Positions 41,739 through 53,892 are shown, counted from the first letter of the stretch. The stretch is DNA of 64,000 nucleotides from Schizochytrium sp. TIO01 (GCA_004764695.1 SMSO01000034.1:2860501-2924500); one strand, 5' to 3'. The notes: a model not told the origin generated them from the sequence alone. Program-made: numbers and translations.

Positions 41739-44700
41739 ATGGCATCCAAAAAGAAGGTCGAAGATGTTAAATTATTCCAAACTGATGATGAAGATTATGG
41801 TGCCTCGGGCTTTGGTGCTACGCGCTTTGGCCGGCGAATTAAAAGAGTTCTCCGCTTTGTCCAGCAAGGTGTTTTTGGCTTGTTGTATCTTATCGCAAAG
41901 GATCAATATAGTAGCAACAGTGTTGTTCTGAGCACCACCATCATCAACACATTACAGCTACTTTACATGTCTTTGTCTGAGAGAGCTCGCTTTCCCTGGT
42001 TTTGGTGGATGACAAAGTATATGGAACCTGTATTGAAGGTGTTTTCACTTGCATTTGTGGAGGACTTAAGTAGTACTGTGCAAATTGCAGCATTCTTTAT
42101 TTTTTTTATGCTTCTCTCCTTTACCAGCGCAATGGCTGTACTAGTGCAGTCAGAATTCGCCTCTGGTGGGGTTAAAAATTTATGGGCTTTGCCCGTCCTA
42201 CGTTTCTTTCTTAGATTGATGACGACAGTATTTTACGTTCCTGTCATTAGCGTGCTATTGCAATCTTTAGATTGTGGTAATCCATTCTCTGATTACCTCG
42301 GGTGTTCATCAACTGCGCACTATTTATTTGCAGCAGTTATTTTGGTTCTCTTGCTGTGGTTTATTACCTTTTCTGGTTTGCTCGTACTGGTATTTGGTCA
42401 GCAGGATCCTACAACAGGAGATGCCGAAGCAGGTCCACACAAACGTCTTGAGTTCTTGAATTCATTAATTAGAGCGTGTTTAGAATTTGCTTTTCAAGCT
42501 CTCAGTGCTCAGCAAGGTGAGCTGACTAATCCAAACATCCCGATTCTAATCGTCATCGTGAACGTAACTGGCTTTTGGCTTACCATATCCTACGTGTACT
42601 TTCTACCGTATTACTCAGAATTCACAAATAAGGTGATGGCAAGCTCGTACTCTCTATTTTGGTGGAGTGGTATTTGTCTTGTTGTTGCATATACAGTGAA
42701 TGATACGAGTGATTTCTCTTCCATTCTTCTCTTTTTCTTTGGTGGTCCATTCTTCATGTATTCTTGGATCCTTGCCGTGGACCTTCGAATCGATTGGTAT
42801 ATTCGTACACAAGATCGGCCACGAGATTCTCCTTATAATGAGGAGGTCAGACTTCGCCTCAAGTATCCACTTCTTAGTAGACCACTTTCCAATATAGAAG
42901 GTGATGTTCTACCATCCGAAACCCAGGCACTCCTAAAGAGTGAAAGGGATGTGGCACTACTTGATTACTTAGCCGCAGCTGAGCGTTTCCAGCGCGATGG
43001 CTTTTTTTGTTTGCACACTTCTTTACTTATGGAGCGAATCTGGCAGCATGAGGTTCGTGCCCGCAAGTTCTTGAAGCTGGCTGAAGGCTTGCCTCTAGCT
43101 TTCGATCACCTTTTCATCGTTTATCAGAAAACGCTCCAAAACAAAGAAAGGGAGACAGGAGCACGTGGTGCAATTTCGTATCTAGCATTTGATCATCATG
43201 TCAAACAAGCTAAGCAAGCCATGTCCGAGAGCGTAGATCTCATCGTTGACTTTTGGACAACCCTTATGGACGGCGACTACACCGTCAAAGACTTGCATTC
43301 ACTAAGTGTTCATATTCATAGAACTCTATCTCGTTGTCGCTTGCATATGCGCAGTTTGCTCTCTTTAAATCCAAATTCACCAACGGCACTTACCCTTTAT
43401 GCAATCTATCATGAGTATGTCTTGAACGACACATCCATGACTCGTAATATTTTGGGTACAGATGACACTGTGTCTGGGAAAGCACTTATTAATAGAATAT
43501 TACAGACACAAGACACTAAAGAATCCGAATTTGTTATAGCTGCTGAAGGCCAACGATTCGGTTGTATTGTGTGGGCATCCTTTGGCTTAGTAACTCAAGT
43601 CGGAAGAACACAAAACGAGATTCAAAACAAGCCAATTAATTGTTTGTTTGTTAGTTCACTGCAAGATATAATCACAGAATATCTCAGGGAAATGGTGGAG
43701 TCTATCTCCACATTCCAACCTATAAAGCTTCAAATTTTTATTCTGAACAAGCTTGCCATATGCAACCTAGTTGAGTGGACACTAACTCCAAATATCAATG
43801 ACTCTGGCAGTCTCGAATTTGTATGCCGATTTGAAACTGTAGCAAACGAAGATCTTCTTCTGAGTGAAGAACTCGAATCAGGGTACTTGTTAATAAACAA
43901 CCGTGGAGTCATTGTGACAGGTTGTGAAAATGTGTGGAAAATCGTTAAACTCTCAGCTGAGACTGTACAAACCTCTGAAACCCATATTTCCGAGCTAGTT
44001 CCTTGGATTCACAACGAAATGAGTATTCGCGCCGCAGAAGCACACAAGAAAAGTACAAATACAGTGGAGCTTGATGGAGCTACATATCTAGTTGATGTAC
44101 AACTCTATCTCCTAGAGTCATCCAGTGATCCACCTCGGTTTCCAGCTGTAGAACTTCACCAAGTAAAATTTACACAGATCAAGAGCCTCAGTGGTATCGA
44201 GAAATTACGAAGAATGCCAAGTGGTCGTCCTGATAGCTTTGCATCATACTTTTCGGACATCCAAAGGTCATCCGAACTTTTTGATATGGAGGATTCAGAT
44301 AACGAAAGTGGCTTAGATACTGATGAGGACAGCATCGATGTAAATGAGGAAGATCTCATGCGGCACATTAGAAAGGCGATCGAGCACAGGATAAACACAA
44401 CAAGTCCTATGGTTCATCGATTCACTCGGCAAAGTCGTTGGCTTACTCTTTTCATGATCATTTTTGCCTGTTTAAACGCGTTTCTTTTCTCTGTTCACTT
44501 GGACGAATATCGTGATGCAGTCTCATATACAGAAACTATCTTGGAAAGAAACTATCATATTACTTCAGTAGCTACGTATGTGCAAGACCAAATTGCAGCT
44601 TCGCAGGGATTTCTTAATGGGGCGGGACTTCAACTGTATACAGATGAGCAAATTGCAGATGTTCTCGTGAGTAACCTTATCGGGGTCAATGCGTCTGCGG

Positions 44701-46277
44701 ACTCGTTAGCAACAGATCATCGATTGCTGATGAGTGTTGCACAATCCGGAGGGGCATATCAAAGCACCAATCTCGCATTTGGCACCAATTCTTCTCTAGA
44801 ACCAGCAATTGTGTTACTACTATCAGATGCGCCATCTCGTAAATCGAATTTGTGGGCTGCGGTGCTTGAACTATCCAATCATATATACGCATTTTCGCAA
44901 TTCGAATCTCCGTTTTGTGGATCTTCATGCAACTTTACTTTAACCAACGCAATGCAGACTATTCTACCTCGTGCGCTGGAAGAAGCAAGTGAACTTTTTA
45001 ATGAGCAAACTTTGCGTGTTAATGAAATTTCTCAATACAATTTGCACTGTTTGGTCATTTTCAGCATCTCAACGTTGCTAATGCTCATTCAGATTTACTT
45101 TCCAGTCTTGCTCGAGACCATCCGAGGCAGGAAATGCACTGTTCATGCCTTTGCAAGCATCCCTGCACTTTTAGTCTTTGAAATGTCAGAGATGTATGCC
45201 AGTAGGGCAGTAGATCTGGTCAAACTTACAGAAAACAATGGCGAGGTCGAAGAGAAAGAACAACGTCAAGTTATTAGGCAAACTCAGATCCAGCCTGTTG
45301 CTAATCTAGCATCAATGGGAGTTGGAAACTTACGAAAAGTTTTACAGTCTATGGGCTCTAGCCTTTTATCAATTGATCAAGTTGCAAATGATAGCATACT
45401 GATTCGGGTCCTAACATCAGTTTCTCTTATTGCCCAAATTGGTTATCCAGCATTCTTAATGCTAGGGTTGTCTATAAGCTTCGTATTGTTTCCTGAAGAA
45501 ATAGATCTTTTCCCTGTCCAAAGAACTGCTCACATGGTAGGCCTGCAATGGATGACAAGCTCCGAAATCTCATTTTGGCTCAAGGAGGATTCTCGAGATG
45601 GACTGGCAGCCACTATCAAAAGTCTTTATGACCAAGACTCAGAACTTACATATTCACTCAACACTGCTAACTCGACATCTGATTATGTCTCTTTGCAAGA
45701 TATGCAATCTGAGCTTTGGAGTCTACTATTTGAGGACACATGTGCATCACGAATTGCTGACGATTTACCCTGCAATACAACAACAGAAATATACCAGCAA
45801 CTTGCAAACTTGACAAACGGTACATATGTAACGGACTTTGGGCTCAGCAACGGGCTTCATTTTATGCACGAAAATTTTCTTGAATACACTCGCAAAATGA
45901 TTGATCTAGAAGCAAAGCTCGAGAATAGGAGTGCTAGTCTGGCAGAAATTGAAGATATACTGGCCCAAAAAGCTATCATGGCCCGCCCTTCAACTTTGTT
46001 TACTTCTCTGCTTTCGTTACAAAAGCTATCCTCAACCTTGGCATATGAATACGTTGTAAGCATAGCCGATGCCATTCAAAGTCACCGGGTTGCAAGTCTA
46101 ATGGTTGCTTGCTTTTTCTTATTGCTGTCTCATTTTGGGGTTTGCAGGACTGTCAATGCTGTAGATTCCGATACGCAAAAGAACCTCATCCTCCTGATGA
46201 TGGTGCCAGAAAAAGTATTCAAACAAAGACCTCAGATCCTTGACTTATTGCAGGTAGAACAGATGGAATATAGCTGA
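41739..46277 (+). CDS. tmcB-like multi-pass membrane protein with PAS-like domains
   Basis: The frame opens at GTG 41691 but the first in-frame ATG is 41739 (MASKKKVEDVKL), giving 1512 residues. The N-terminal third has about seven or eight membrane spans (for example 114-137, 160-175, 194-220, 269-289, 306-320, 327-349). A helical, TPR-like region follows (about 400-570) including SVDLIVDFWTTLMDG and LLSLNPNSPTALTLYAIYHE, which match the 'tiny macrocysts' TmcB/TmcC-type proteins of amoebae, ciliates and oomycetes. Two PAS-like segments come next (about 600-660 and 690-750; ESGYLLINNRGVIVTG). An acidic linker (about 850-875) leads to a second membrane module with spans near 900-918, 1101-1125, 1223-1250 and 1452-1468 and large loops bearing NxS/T sequons. 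The role in the cell is not established; membrane sensing or signalling is an inference. No catalytic domain is seen. Confidence 0.75.
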   Translation: MASKKKVEDVKLFQTDDEDYGASGFGATRFGRRIKRVLRFVQQGVFGLLYLIAKDQYSSNSVVLSTTIINTLQLLYMSLSERARFPWFWWMTKYMEPVLKVFSLAFVEDLSSTVQIAAFFIFFMLLSFTSAMAVLVQSEFASGGVKNLWALPVLRFFLRLMTTVFYVPVISVLLQSLDCGNPFSDYLGCSSTAHYLFAAVILVLLLWFITFSGLLVLVFGQQDPTTGDAEAGPHKRLEFLNSLIRACLEFAFQALSAQQGELTNPNIPILIVIVNVTGFWLTISYVYFLPYYSEFTNKVMASSYSLFWWSGICLVVAYTVNDTSDFSSILLFFFGGPFFMYSWILAVDLRIDWYIRTQDRPRDSPYNEEVRLRLKYPLLSRPLSNIEGDVLPSETQALLKSERDVALLDYLAAAERFQRDGFFCLHTSLLMERIWQHEVRARKFLKLAEGLPLAFDHLFIVYQKTLQNKERETGARGAISYLAFDHHVKQAKQAMSESVDLIVDFWTTLMDGDYTVKDLHSLSVHIHRTLSRCRLHMRSLLSLNPNSPTALTLYAIYHEYVLNDTSMTRNILGTDDTVSGKALINRILQTQDTKESEFVIAAEGQRFGCIVWASFGLVTQVGRTQNEIQNKPINCLFVSSLQDIITEYLREMVESISTFQPIKLQIFILNKLAICNLVEWTLTPNINDSGSLEFVCRFETVANEDLLLSEELESGYLLINNRGVIVTGCENVWKIVKLSAETVQTSETHISELVPWIHNEMSIRAAEAHKKSTNTVELDGATYLVDVQLYLLESSSDPPRFPAVELHQVKFTQIKSLSGIEKLRRMPSGRPDSFASYFSDIQRSSELFDMEDSDNESGLDTDEDSIDVNEEDLMRHIRKAIEHRINTTSPMVHRFTRQSRWLTLFMIIFACLNAFLFSVHLDEYRDAVSYTETILERNYHITSVATYVQDQIAASQGFLNGAGLQLYTDEQIADVLVSNLIGVNASADSLATDHRLLMSVAQSGGAYQSTNLAFGTNSSLEPAIVLLLSDAPSRKSNLWAAVLELSNHIYAFSQFESPFCGSSCNFTLTNAMQTILPRALEEASELFNEQTLRVNEISQYNLHCLVIFSISTLLMLIQIYFPVLLETIRGRKCTVHAFASIPALLVFEMSEMYASRAVDLVKLTENNGEVEEKEQRQVIRQTQIQPVANLASMGVGNLRKVLQSMGSSLLSIDQVANDSILIRVLTSVSLIAQIGYPAFLMLGLSISFVLFPEEIDLFPVQRTAHMVGLQWMTSSEISFWLKEDSRDGLAATIKSLYDQDSELTYSLNTANSTSDYVSLQDMQSELWSLLFEDTCASRIADDLPCNTTTEIYQQLANLTNGTYVTDFGLSNGLHFMHENFLEYTRKMIDLEAKLENRSASLAEIEDILAQKAIMARPSTLFTSLLSLQKLSSTLAYEYVVSIADAIQSHRVASLMVACFFLLLSHFGVCRTVNAVDSDTQKNLILLMMVPEKVFKQRPQILDLLQVEQMEYS

Positions 46278-47352
46278 ACAGAGGACATAGATTAGTTGAA
46301 TTATATCGATAAATAAAATGTTGTTCGTATGTTCAGAGTCTTGTGCCTATCAATCAATTAATCGATCATTTCCTATGCATGTATTCATATGATACGAGTC
46401 CCAAAGATGAAAATCAGAGCATAAATCTACACTGGAGGCAATGATGCACTATGGAAGCCCTGTCATTATATTTTAAGAATGTCTGAGAGAGACACAGTGG
46501 GTTCGATGCTGCCAATGTTGTAGCAATTCTTTTCTGCACCCATTGCCGCTGAACAGTAGCACTGGCTTGTCCAAATCCTCACAGATACTTTTTTTTAAAA
46601 CGTCATCAAGATGTTGAAGATGATTGCGTTGCTTCCGATATATTTCCCAAAAATAAGGTCTGCCCTTAACTAAGATTTGCCAGCTTATACTCCTGTGTGG
46701 CTTCGTATTTGAAAGCAACAAGTTAGATTTATCAGATTCATTTCATTAAAAGTTTTCAAAACTCATCTTCCCTCGCATCTTCAGCCAACGCAATGACGCC
46801 CCCAATCATTTGAACTTTGATTGTGCAACGGGAAGAAGCTTGAGCCTCTACATCGTTGTGAGATTCTGGTCCTTTATCATCTTTATTTCTCACCTTGCTA
46901 GCCATTTGAGTTCATTATCATTGTGCCTTTATTCTAATTTTTTTTAAGTCTTTGATTCTCTTTGATTGATCTTTCGGGCTCTTTTCAATGCCTAGCCAAA
47001 TTAGTCTGAAAGAAGTATTGGAGATTTTAACTCTTCTTCGACGCGTTTAAGGCAAATGTAGACCAGAGCCAATTCGTATAACCAGATAATTAATTAACTA
47101 TTCAGAATGAAACACGACCAACATTTGCTCACTACAAATCAAACTGTGTGATACAGAATTGAAGAAGGTTGAAAATTTGGCAAAAGGTCCATTTGCGAAA
47201 ATTTGGACACAATGAACAAACGCACTTGTTTGTAGAGCAGCTAATTTTGTTTTTAAATTCAGCCAGATTTGAAAGGGGGTAGACCCGTTATTATAGGGCC
47301 TACTTGAAATCAGAAAATGAATGGGAAATGATTATAATTGCATGTTGTGTTG
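46278..47352. other. Convergent 3' spacer
   Basis: 1.1 kb, AT-rich, between the tmcB-like gene and the DYRK-type kinase gene. The minus-strand frame at 46721-46473 has no support. Nothing else noted. Confidence 0.45.
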
Positions 47353-49208
47353 TTACAAAAGCTCGCGAGCTGCATCGCTAGGCGATATTCGTTGCACTGG
47401 GTCGTAAATGAGACAATCATTTACGACTTTAATGAGTCGTAGATCGGATACCGAACCTGCAGCAAGAGATTGGTCAAGTGAGATTGAACCAGGTAATGGG
47501 GGGTATCCTCTTTACTGCTTTTAGAGTTCCCATCTTTCATATTCAACCAGCGCGGCGACCCGGACTTTGATGAAAAGAAGTTATTCCACCGCTTTGCGTT
47601 TTTGTATACTGATACTCGTTCAGGCAACCCTTTACTAGCAACGATAAGTGCTATTTGTTGGGTTTCAGTCTGGCCCGGAAAGAGTGGCACGCCCAGCATA
47701 AGCTCAGCGATGACGCAACCACAGCTCCACATATCCGCTTCCAAGCCTGTGCTTGCGCCAAGAATTACCTCTGGAGCTCGATAAAACCGTGACTGAATAT
47801 ATGTGTGAACTTGCTCGCCTTCAAAGCAAGCAGAACCTAGATCAGCAAGTCTGATCTTGGCAGAGGAAAGCACAGAGCCATTTGCAAGAATATTTAGGGA
47901 AGGTGCTGCTTTTCGTTTATCAACAATTCTATGCGGCTCTACCTCAAGAAGTATATTTTCAGGTTTGATATCACAATGCATAATTCCAGCCGATTTAAGA
48001 AAATGCATTGCAGAGAGTAATTGCTTGGAAAAAGCAAACACAAGAGGCTCTGGCAGTCCCTTTAAAGAGTTTGCTCTCAAGACCTCGTATAAATTCCAAG
48101 AATATAGGGGGAACACTAAGCACAGGTGGTTTCGGAAAGTGAAAGCATCAAGAAAACCAATCACCCGAGACTGGTTTCGAGGATCCCGCTTTCGTACTGC
48201 TTGCAAAATGCGTAGCTCAACATGTGCCTGCTTTTGAAAACGAGGTGCACTACGTATCATTTTGATAGCTACCCGAGTACCTTGACCAGTTCGATGGTCC
48301 CGGCAGCGAAACACCTGTCCAAAGCTTCCCCTCCCCAGGCTTTTTTCAACTTCAAAGCGATAGTTGAGATGCTCCCCAGTGAAGGCGATGTACTCTCCAT
48401 CTTTGGTATCGAATTTCCCCTGGGACATACGAGCAATCTTGGAAGTCTGTGTACCAATAAAGTACAATGCCTCGTACTGCTTGACTTCGTTTTGTTCATA
48501 GTCCGCAAATAGTTCGCTGCAAGTTGCAAGTGCCTCTTGGCCAGAAAGAATTCGCCTGCCGCCGTGCTGTGCAGCACTCGATTCAGTATTTTTAATCCTT
48601 GCTTGCCTCTCAGGCGTGACAATAGCAGACTCTTCAGATGATAGCGCTGAGTGTATGATTTGCCTACCGTAACTTTTGTTCTGGTGTTGTGTTGTCATTT
48701 TCTGCGGACGATGTGGCTGCAATCTTGTTTGTCTTGTCTCACCCTTCAGTTCTGTCTCTTCTTGATGCGTAATTTGCAAGTGTCTTTGTGGTAAATGTTG
48801 CTTTAAGTGTGATAGCTGCTGTGTCTGTCGCCTACCTTCTTTATGTGCAACTCGAGCACTTTGGGTGCTTAAATGCTCAGGCTCCCCCCTTGGCGATCTC
48901 GAATTCACCGCGGGTTCTCTAGCCGAGGAAAAGCTTTCTTGAGAAGAAAACCTCAAAGCCGGCATTTGATCAAACTTCTCTGCATGAAGGCTGGCACGGT
49001 CGAACCTTGACACATTCACCTTGTGTTGGTGTTGCAAGTGTACTTGGCGAAGAACCCGTTCCTGAGGAGTTTGCATCTCGTTCTCAAGATGCCAGGTCTG
49101 GTCTTGGCGCAACTTAGAGTCAGCATCTCTCCTGAGGTTTTCGTGGCGGGAACCGTCGCTGCCACGACGCAAAGCGAGCCTTGGCACGCGGAAATAAGTC
49201 TCGCTCAT
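47353..49208 (-). CDS. DYRK-type dual-specificity protein kinase (two exons)
   Basis: 598 residues from ATG 49208. The N-terminal ~255 residues are basic and Gln/His/Arg-rich. Kinase core (about 270-595): glycine loop GRGSFGQVF, VAIKMI, MHCDIKPENILLE, DLGSACFEGE in place of DFG, activation loop HTYIQSRFYRAPEVILG, DMWSCGCVIAELMLG and PLFPGQTETQQ. IQSRFYRAPEVILG and CDIKPEN are DYRK hallmarks. Read straight through, exon 1 ends in a nonsense tail at 47421. A 59-nt intron (47515-47457, donor GTAAAG, acceptor TTGCTGCAG, phase 1) instead joins to exon 2 (47456-47353), which encodes SVSDLRLIKVVNDCLIYDPV and QRISPSDAARELL, the normal end of a kinase C-lobe. The usual YTY loop motif reads HTY; the second, autophosphorylated Tyr is kept. 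DYRKs act on Ser/Thr substrates in cell-cycle and differentiation control. Confidence 0.9.
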
Positions 49209-51292
49209 GCCAATTGAGCCTCGATTTGGGTCTGCGGCTGCGATCGGTCTTCGCCGATCATGTGGAGTCAGTGTAAAGGGACTATCCGTTCACGCACTGT
49301 TAACACTAAGAGTTATTTTTAGAAAGCACAAAGTACTCTTTTTTAAGTTGCCCGTGGTACTTGACACGACATTACTATGTCTTGCAGCACGGGAGAACCA
49401 TAAGCGAGTAGAGAATGGTCTAAACCCTCGTGGACTCGAAGTCGAGAAAGAAACAATTCTCCGTAGCACAGAGCAGCTTTGGTTTCGAATCGACGACTCC
49501 GGTTTTACAAATGTTTCTCTTTTCTTGTTTTTTATTGTAGAGGTGCGTTCGAGGCGATGCTCGGAAGGTCGAATGAAACCGAAGTAACTTGTACTGTGCA
49601 GATAGAGAAAGCTAAGCGAATTGATTCGATCCAGCGCAGATAGTGAGCGTACTACGAGATCAATGTGCTCCTCAATGTGCTCTCACTAACATTTTGCTGC
49701 TGCTTTGAGCTGTCGTCAAAGCAACAAAACGACAAGTGTATGCACGAATCAACATTTTTTTTGTTGTTGGTGAAAGTTTGGTATGAGCATCGCAGTGGCA
49801 GGGTGAACGAAGGTTGGTGCAACACATAGATTGTACATTACTGTCAAGAATTCTGCGAGTTCTTTCATTTTTGTGTGACGATCGTTGGAATGTATATAGT
49901 ACCTAATAACGCACGTTCGCTCTTTCTTTCTTCTCATTCTTCGTTTTCATAAGAGTGGGAGAAATCAATTCTGTACAGTGGCGACATGGAGGGGTTCTAT
50001 GCCCGTGTAAGGTTCAAGGCAATATGCAGGCTTCGTATGGCCAATTTTTCGAGCATGGCTTTGGGAACGAGAAAGCCAACAGGTCCGATTTTGGGAACAG
50101 AGATAAAGTTGCTGTCTTTGTTCTTCTGTTTGAATCGGTTCGATTGTTGAGCTTGGGGAAGAGAAAATAGACTTTGCGCTAACACTTTAGTATCACTTTT
50201 TTCTTATTCTTTGTTCCTTATTCAACAATGAATATGTCCCCAAGTTCGTCAGCCTTTCAGGAACGACGAATGCTCAGAGACATGACAGAGGGTATGATCG
50301 CTGTATTCCTTGCACTATCTAGCTATAAAGCCCATATAAATAAGATTACGTGAACCCTAAGTAAAATAGAGACAGACTGACTTCTAAAAAAGTATGATAG
50401 ATTCGTTACGGCCATTTCTCATGTAATTGAAAATTAGTCTAACATTACAAGCAGGACAAGTGAAATTGAGGATTGCCATAGTTATAGGTAGTAAGTATCT
50501 CATGATGAGACCAGTATTACAAATATTGCTGCTGGTTCTTAAAGGGAAAGAGAAAAGTAAAACAAGAAAGAAAGATTAGATATTGCGGATGACATAACAC
50601 ATTGTTTTGGTTAACTTTGAAAACCCAATGCTGGTCTAGGGAGTTGACATTTGGTCCGTATTTATTATGAAATGGGGGGGGGAGAGGGGGCAACAATACA
50701 CGAAGCGATATTCGGATGAATTAGAAACACTGGACCAATGCGAATTTGTATTATTCTTGGTTACCCATCAAACCTTTGTCCATGAAATATTTAGTATTTT
50801 GCTTTGCTTTATATATCCTGTATAGCCAAGTGCCCCAAGCTTCGTTCCCAGTCCACAAAGCACAGACTAGCTGTTAACTGTTAAGATCTAAGTGATTCCA
50901 TACTCCGTCCGACAAGTGGTACCAAAGATTGGAATACAGAGACTTGATATGTATGTGTGTTCATAATTTATGGTTTGGATTTAGATACCTTTCTATTTTC
51001 AAGAACTCCATCTTGCGTCAAATACGTTTTCCGTCACTCATTGGAGTTGGGTTTCCTTATACCTGTAGTATAAAAAGTCTTCAGTTTCCATTGAAAAAAA
51101 AAAGGATTTCGAAATATAGTCAAATTAATAAGGGCCTTCGACGAACCTGTACTTATCAGGAAAGCAGCGATAATTCTGCAGAGACAACTTGAAAAAAAAA
51201 GGAATATCACAAGAACAAAAATAAAAAACAAAAAGTCGTCGACGCAATGTATGAACATCTTGTTGAAAAAAAGAAAAAAACTAAGGAATAAA
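49209..51292. other. Intergenic region
   Basis: 2.1 kb between the DYRK-type kinase start (minus) and the end of the uL3 gene (minus). It contains the kinase promoter and the uL3 3' UTR. Runs of G (50672-50690) and A (51095-51105, 51190-51200) are present. No gene or structured RNA is supported; the frames at 49207-49587 and 49955-50170 have no domain signal. Confidence 0.4.
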
Positions 51293-52450
51293 TCACTGCT
51301 TGGTGACACCGAAGACGCGCTCGCGCTCCTCCTTGGTCTGGAAGCGACCGTGGCCGATCTTGGAGGAGGTATCGATGAAGCTGAGGTTGATCTCCTCCTT
51401 GGCAGCGCGGGAAGTGCGCTCGTGGAGAGACTTACGCATGGTGACGAGGGCCTTCTTGGGGCCGGGGGCACCACCCTTGATCATAACCCAGTCCTGAGTG
51501 ACAACACCGTAGCGAACGAAGCCGCCGAGGGGGTTGATGTCCTTGACGGTAAGATCAGTCTCGGTGGAGCAGTCCTTCTCGCCAGACTTACCGAAGCGGT
51601 AGATCTTCTTGTTGGTCTCCACGCGGTGGTGAACACCGTGCTGACCAGCGCGGGGCACAGTGACCTTGACGCGGGCAGGGTGCCAGGCACCAATACAGGC
51701 GACCTTGCGGAGACCCTTGTGGGTCTTGCGGGGAAGACGGGAGACACCGAAACGGGAGATGACACCCTCGAAACCGTGACCCTTGGTGATACCGATGAGG
51801 TCGCACATCTCGTCCTTGGCGAAGATGTCAGAGATGGGGATCTCCTTCTCGAAGAGCTCACGGCCGAAGTTGACCTTCTCCTCAACGGAGCCACCGTTGA
51901 TCTGGATCTCGGCAATGTGGGCCTTCTTCTGGCGGAGGTTGAGCTTCTTGATCTGGGTGTGGCAGATGAGACGGACGGTGGAGCAGTACTTCTTGATGCG
52001 CTCGATCTCGGCCTCAATGTCAGTGGAGTTACCCTCAGTGTACTTCTTGGCGTAGCGGGTGAAGGCCTTCTTCTTGGAGTGGTACCAGTTCTTGTAGAAG
52101 CGACGCTTGGCCTCCTCGGACAAGTGCTCAGCCCAGACGGTGGTGAGGGAGCGGAGTCCGCGGGGGGTCTGGATGTAGCCAACAAGACCGACGGCAACCA
52201 TGGGGGGGGCCTCGAGGATGGTGACAGCCTCGAGAACCTCCTTCTTGTGGACGTTGGAGCCGGGCTTGTCGACAGTGCGGGTGACGTGGGTCATACCAGC
52301 CTTGTAGGCCATGAAGGCGGTGAGGTGGGTGGCCTTGGAGGCGTCATCCTTGGGGAAAGCCCGGATCTTACCGCGGTGGTGCTTCGAGCGCTTGCGAGGG
52401 AGAAATCCCAAGCTGCCGTGGCGCGGGGCCTCAAACTTGCGGTGCGACAT
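51293..52450 (-). CDS. RPL3: Ribosomal protein uL3 (60S subunit L3)
   Basis: 385 residues, normal for eukaryotic uL3, from ATG 52450 ([20 protein letters not shown]). It is a core 60S protein whose loops reach the peptidyl-transferase centre. Typical motifs: [48 protein letters not shown], the W-finger/basic region with [20 protein letters not shown], then AWHPARV containing the His that is methylated in other eukaryotes, and [15 protein letters not shown]. Codon use is extreme: nearly every third position is G or C, far from the neighbours, as expected for very high expression. This bias also keeps the opposite strand open for 420 codons. Confidence 0.98.
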   Translation of the reverse strand: MSHRKFEAPRHGSLGFLPRKRSKHHRGKIRAFPKDDASKATHLTAFMAYKAGMTHVTRTVDKPGSNVHKKEVLEAVTILEAPPMVAVGLVGYIQTPRGLRSLTTVWAEHLSEEAKRRFYKNWYHSKKKAFTRYAKKYTEGNSTDIEAEIERIKKYCSTVRLICHTQIKKLNLRQKKAHIAEIQINGGSVEEKVNFGRELFEKEIPISDIFAKDEMCDLIGITKGHGFEGVISRFGVSRLPRKTHKGLRKVACIGAWHPARVKVTVPRAGQHGVHHRVETNKKIYRFGKSGEKDCSTETDLTVKDINPLGGFVRYGVVTQDWVMIKGGAPGPKKALVTMRKSLHERTSRAAKEEINLSFIDTSSKIGHGRFQTKEERERVFGVTKQ

Positions 52451-53220
52451 CTTGTATTAGTGTCCACAGACCTGTACTGCGAGCGAAGCAGGCAAGACCA
52501 ATTTAGAGTTTGATCCAATGTCCACAATTTGTATAGCCATGTTTCATAAGGAGCGATAAGGAGGAGCACCAAAACCAGTCAAGACACAAGCCAGCCAGAA
52601 CCCATCAAGCAGCCCGCAATCAGCAGCAAACAAATCAAACAACGTCAACAAACTCATCGTCAGTCACCAAAGAACCTCCACGACATATCACGCCACGCTT
52701 CGGGCGCCACCACGCCGCTTGCATAGCGCGCAGCAGCATCGCTGGCCACCTACCTGTCTCCAATGGGTCTGCCGCTTCTTTCACACGCGCTCTTCTCCTT
52801 TGCCCACTTCGCAGCCAGTCCTCAATAGGCCCTTTTTAAATCCTATATTGGACACATGAAATGAACACTTTAGACCATTTTTAATCCTCATCGCCAGCCA
52901 CTCCTTCGAGCCCCAAACCCGGGTTTTCAAACATCGGCGCAAATGGGCGCCTAATACCGTCAAAGCTCGCTCGCGCGCTACAGAGCGTTATGTGTTGTTG
53001 CAGAGTGATTGGTACACACCGTCTGGCCACGAGGCCGAATCGGGTTTGCAGATGTGCTGTTGGCTGAGGCCTCCGCGTTCAACCTCGTCCCGTTTAATCT
53101 ACAAGAGGTGGCATTCGACGACCCAGCATATTAATTATGCAGATGTCCTAAATGCGTCAAGTTGACTTCAACGCGGGGAACTGTCGAGCCAAGTCATGAG
53201 CAGCGACTTGAGCCCAAGCC

Positions 53221-53254
53221 ACTGACTGACTGACCGACTGACTGACTGACTGAC
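53221..53254. repeat. CTGA tetranucleotide repeat
   Basis: About eight ACTG/CTGA units with one change (GACC). Confidence 0.9.
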
Positions 53255-53800
53255 GATACCCATTTCGCGAAGAGTGGATCAGATGCAAATGGCAAATGGG
53301 CACCGCAACTTCTGTGGTCTACTGCAATCCTCATCGATGCGGTGTCTGTCGCTTCAGCAGAATGAACGAGTGCCTTCAAGTTTGGACAAGTTTGGATGTA
53401 CGTGCGAGATGATGATGGCTTATGCCTGCCTACCACCTACCTACCGCCTACTAGCCAGTCGCAGTCGAGATTGCTGTGCTTTCGTATGGGCGTAATATAA
53501 TGGATGAGAGACGAGGAGAGTAAAGGTCGGCGCCGATTGAGTCTTTCCGGAATTCCGAAAGCGAGGCTCTCGGAGCGGAGGGTTCCTGAAGTGGAGATCG
53601 TAGCTGATGAAGGACTTCTCGCTCGAAGCGGGCTCTTTTGGCCTCCTCGGATCTCGTTTGCGACCTTGAAGAACGTCGAAGAAGGAGAATTTGTCCACGG
53701 GTTCTCTGCCCTTCTTTGATGATGATGATGTAGTGCACTGCGTTTACATGGGCGAATGAATGAAGAAATGTGCTATAGGATGAATATGTGGAATGTAATA

Positions 53801-53892
53801 TACATACATGCATACATACATACATACATACATACATACATACATACATACATACATACATACATACATACATACATACATACATACATACA
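53801..53892. repeat. ACAT tetranucleotide microsatellite
   Basis: About 92 bp of TACA/CATA units with a single early variation (ATGCAT). It lies about 150 bp upstream of the Erv1 ATG, so length variation could touch its promoter or leader. Confidence 0.95.

Noticed and set aside
51251-52513. 420-codon ATG frame on the plus strand opposite uL3
   Set aside because: It is a mirror of the strong G/C-ending codon use of uL3; the translation is low-complexity Leu/Gly/Asp/Val-rich with no domain.
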